The translations under genes and the position numbers were made by a program. 60,748 bases of DNA from Flammeovirgaceae bacterium (GTDB taxonomy: Bacteria > Bacteroidota > Bacteroidia > Cytophagales > Cyclobacteriaceae). This document shows positions 59,421 to 60,748 of the stretch, in pieces. The DNA lies in NCBI GenBank assembly GCA_021299455.1, contig JAJTGQ010000089.1, forward strand, positions 1 to 60,748, given 5' to 3'. The notes beneath the pieces are model-generated. The model ran no database searches, was not told the origin of the DNA, and saw nothing but the letters and a program-made list of their open reading frames with translations. The number at the start of each line of letters is the position of its first letter. The first letter of the stretch is position 1.

Positions 59421-59490
59421 CGTTGCCAACCTTCAACCTTCGAGAATCTAATCTTCGGCCTCGTACTTCGTAATTCTTACCTCGTATTTT
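59421..59490. repeat. Degenerate TACGAAGTACGAGG/GGTTGAAGGTTGG spacer
   Basis: On the minus strand this gap holds TACGAGG, TACGAAG and TACGAGG units 10-14 bases apart plus GGTTGAAGGTTGG. It is another intergenic phrase repeat between msrA and the GH16 gene. Confidence 0.45.
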
Positions 59491-59491
59491 T

Positions 59492-60292
59492 TTACTGATA
59501 AACCCTCACCCAATCCACCTCCATTTGTTGTGGCCAAATCAAATCATCGATTCCTTCTTTCCCACCCCAATTTCCTCCCACAGCAATATTCAAGATCAAA
59601 TGAAAACGATGATCAAACGGCCACTCTCTAAACGTATCATTTGCCCCTTTGTTCACAACATGATATATTTTATCATCTACAAAAAATTCCATTTTTTCAA
59701 TCGTCCAATTGATGGCGTAGACGTGGTATTCATCCTGTGCATCCGCTATCGTCACCTTGCCTTCTTTTTGAGTTTGCTTGATGTGATTGTATGAATCAGT
59801 GTGAATCGTTCCGTGAATCACACCTGGATCGTAACCCACATGCTCCATAATATCGATCTCGCCACTCTCAGGCCAGCCTCCATATTTCCAATCAGTAGAT
59901 AGCATCCAAATCGCAGGCCAGGTGCCTTTGCCACGGGGCAGCTTTGCTTTGACTTCAATACGGCCATACCGCCAATCTCCTTTCATTTTCGTAATCAAAC
60001 GCGCAGAGGTATATGCTCGTCCACCCATCGAATCTTTTCGAGCCTCAATAATCAAGCGCCCATTTTCTACACGTACATTTTCTGGGTTTTTTGTATAAAA
60101 TTGCGCCTCGTTATTGCCCCATCCACATAGATCAGGACAATCGTCTCCCAACTCATTTGTCCATTTCGTTGAGTCGGGCGCGCCTGCATGTTCAAACTCG
60201 TCTGCCCAAACCAGTGTTTTGTTGGGTTTAATTTTGCAGCCGAACAATACCGAGATGATTAAAATTGAGTAAAATAAATGAGCTTGTCTCAT
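59492..60292 (-). CDS. GH16-family beta-glucanase lipoprotein
   Basis: A 266-residue glycoside hydrolase family 16 enzyme. The catalytic signature is GEIDIMEHVG (nucleophile and acid/base Glu), with WADEFEHAG, WPAIWMLSTDWKYGGWPESG, and YAINWTIEKMEFFVDD, LNIAVGGNWGG. The lipoprotein signal (VLFGCK) places it in the envelope. It should cut laminarin or lichenan-like beta-glucan. A start at 60328 would add 12 residues ahead of a normal signal; ATG at 60292 is preferred. A SemiSWEET sugar transporter gene lies upstream on the same strand, 139 bases away. Confidence 0.9.
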   Translation of the reverse strand: MRQAHLFYSILIISVLFGCKIKPNKTLVWADEFEHAGAPDSTKWTNELGDDCPDLCGWGNNEAQFYTKNPENVRVENGRLIIEARKDSMGGRAYTSARLITKMKGDWRYGRIEVKAKLPRGKGTWPAIWMLSTDWKYGGWPESGEIDIMEHVGYDPGVIHGTIHTDSYNHIKQTQKEGKVTIADAQDEYHVYAINWTIEKMEFFVDDKIYHVVNKGANDTFREWPFDHRFHLILNIAVGGNWGGKEGIDDLIWPQQMEVDWVRVYQ

Positions 60293-60431
60293 GGAATGGT
60301 GAAGTCTTGATTTAGAATTTGCGTTCAAATAAAATTAGACATAATTCTGTAACCATCGTCATCACACGATTTGTGTGATTGGTTTGTAGGTATCGGAAGA
60401 TTTCAATCTATCGATGACTATTTGCCTTTAC

Positions 60432-60692
60432 TTATTTCTTCGAATAGGCAAACTTGAAATAGATCAGCAACAGACTTAGAAAAAAGATGAAGCCGTTCGC
60501 TAATATCACCGGCCAAAGCATTAAAGCAATTCCGTACACGAGCCAAATCAATGTGCTTGATGCGACAATCAACATCATTGCCAAGCTAAGATCTTGAACG
60601 CTCTTCGTTTTCCAGACTTTATAAACTTGTGGAATAAACGTGATGCTGCTTAAGAATGCACCGACATGTCCAGCTATTTGAATCCAATCCAT
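60432..60692 (-). CDS. SemiSWEET sugar transporter
   Basis: An 86-residue protein with three membrane helices and the PQ motif in SSITFIPQVYKVWKTKSV, plus SLAMMLIVASSTLIWLVYGI. This is the half-size bacterial SWEET type, which works as a dimer and facilitates mono- or disaccharide movement across the inner membrane. Substrate unknown. It could take up sugars released by the GH16 enzyme encoded downstream (inference). Confidence 0.9.
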   Translation of the reverse strand: MDWIQIAGHVGAFLSSITFIPQVYKVWKTKSVQDLSLAMMLIVASSTLIWLVYGIALMLWPVILANGFIFFLSLLLIYFKFAYSKK

Positions 60693-60748
60693 AGATGTTA
60701 GGTGTTAAAAAAATTCATTGTTCGTTCTGCGCCAATCGTACAAAAGGA

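Noticed and set aside
1-60748. tRNA, rRNA, CRISPR or prophage/IS genes
   Set aside because: No cloverleaf-type sequences, regular direct repeats with unique spacers, transposase or phage proteins were seen on either strand; very small or divergent RNAs could still be missed by eye.

Overview
The window reads as a chromosomal segment of a Bacteroidota bacterium, most likely a gliding or soil/aquatic member of the Cytophagales. Pointers to this are a type IX secretion (CHU_C) surface protein, a TonB-dependent receptor, several promoters of the Bacteroidota type (TAnnTTTG), few clear Shine-Dalgarno sites, a ligase-associated Lhr-like helicase, Hc1-type histone-like protein, propeller hybrid signalling and many SC-type lipoproteins. 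No rRNA, tRNA, CRISPR array, insertion sequence or prophage was seen, so this is mainly core chromosome with small accessory insertions.

Region 1 (0-15.3 kb): a DNA-repair helicase, then an envelope-stress/efflux locus. It holds an NtrY-like histidine kinase, an NtrC-like sigma-54 activator, a divergent HlyD/MacA-type adaptor with a sigma-54-like promoter and upstream palindromes, a MacB/LolD-type ATPase, and three large FtsX/MacB permeases. Two further promoters look ECF-like (GTAAC/GCAAC...CGTCTAA). The third permease appears to begin at an ATT codon. Region 2 (15.3-24.4 kb, mostly minus strand): membrane hydrolase and S41 protease, Maf, a DUF433/DUF5615 pair, DUF1015, biotin carboxylase coupled to a ParE-type toxin-antitoxin pair, then on plus an alpha-oxoamine synthase (sphingolipid/sulfonolipid-type) and two tiny basic proteins either side of a bidirectional terminator.

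Region 3 (24.4-38 kb): a GC-rich structured intergenic repeat, hisS-hutH-CHU_C surface protein, ybaB-glycosyltransferase, PspC, a TPR/OmpA-like lipoprotein, pdhB, a phosphoesterase, a DUF6364-PIN toxin-antitoxin pair with a visible operator, an SPFH protein with a 38-residue membrane microprotein, and cyclophilin. Region 4 (38-47 kb, minus): RidA, acyl-CoA ligase and two paralogous membrane alpha/beta hydrolases, a LytTR regulator with a propeller sensor kinase, and a cadherin-like/DUF1566 lipoprotein.

Region 5 (47-60.7 kb): an exported set of BNR-propeller protein, M19 dipeptidase and agmatine/peptidylarginine deiminase-like lipoprotein; a DUF6544-type membrane pair; a TonB-dependent FecA-like receptor under a three-half-site operator; a cold-shock-domain protein with a basic extension; an exported coiled-coil protein; periplasmic MsrA; a GH16 glucanase lipoprotein and a SemiSWEET transporter. 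Scattered through the window are short degenerate 'phrase' repeats in intergenic gaps, one of which lies inside hisS and another supplies a misleading upstream start for the histidine kinase.
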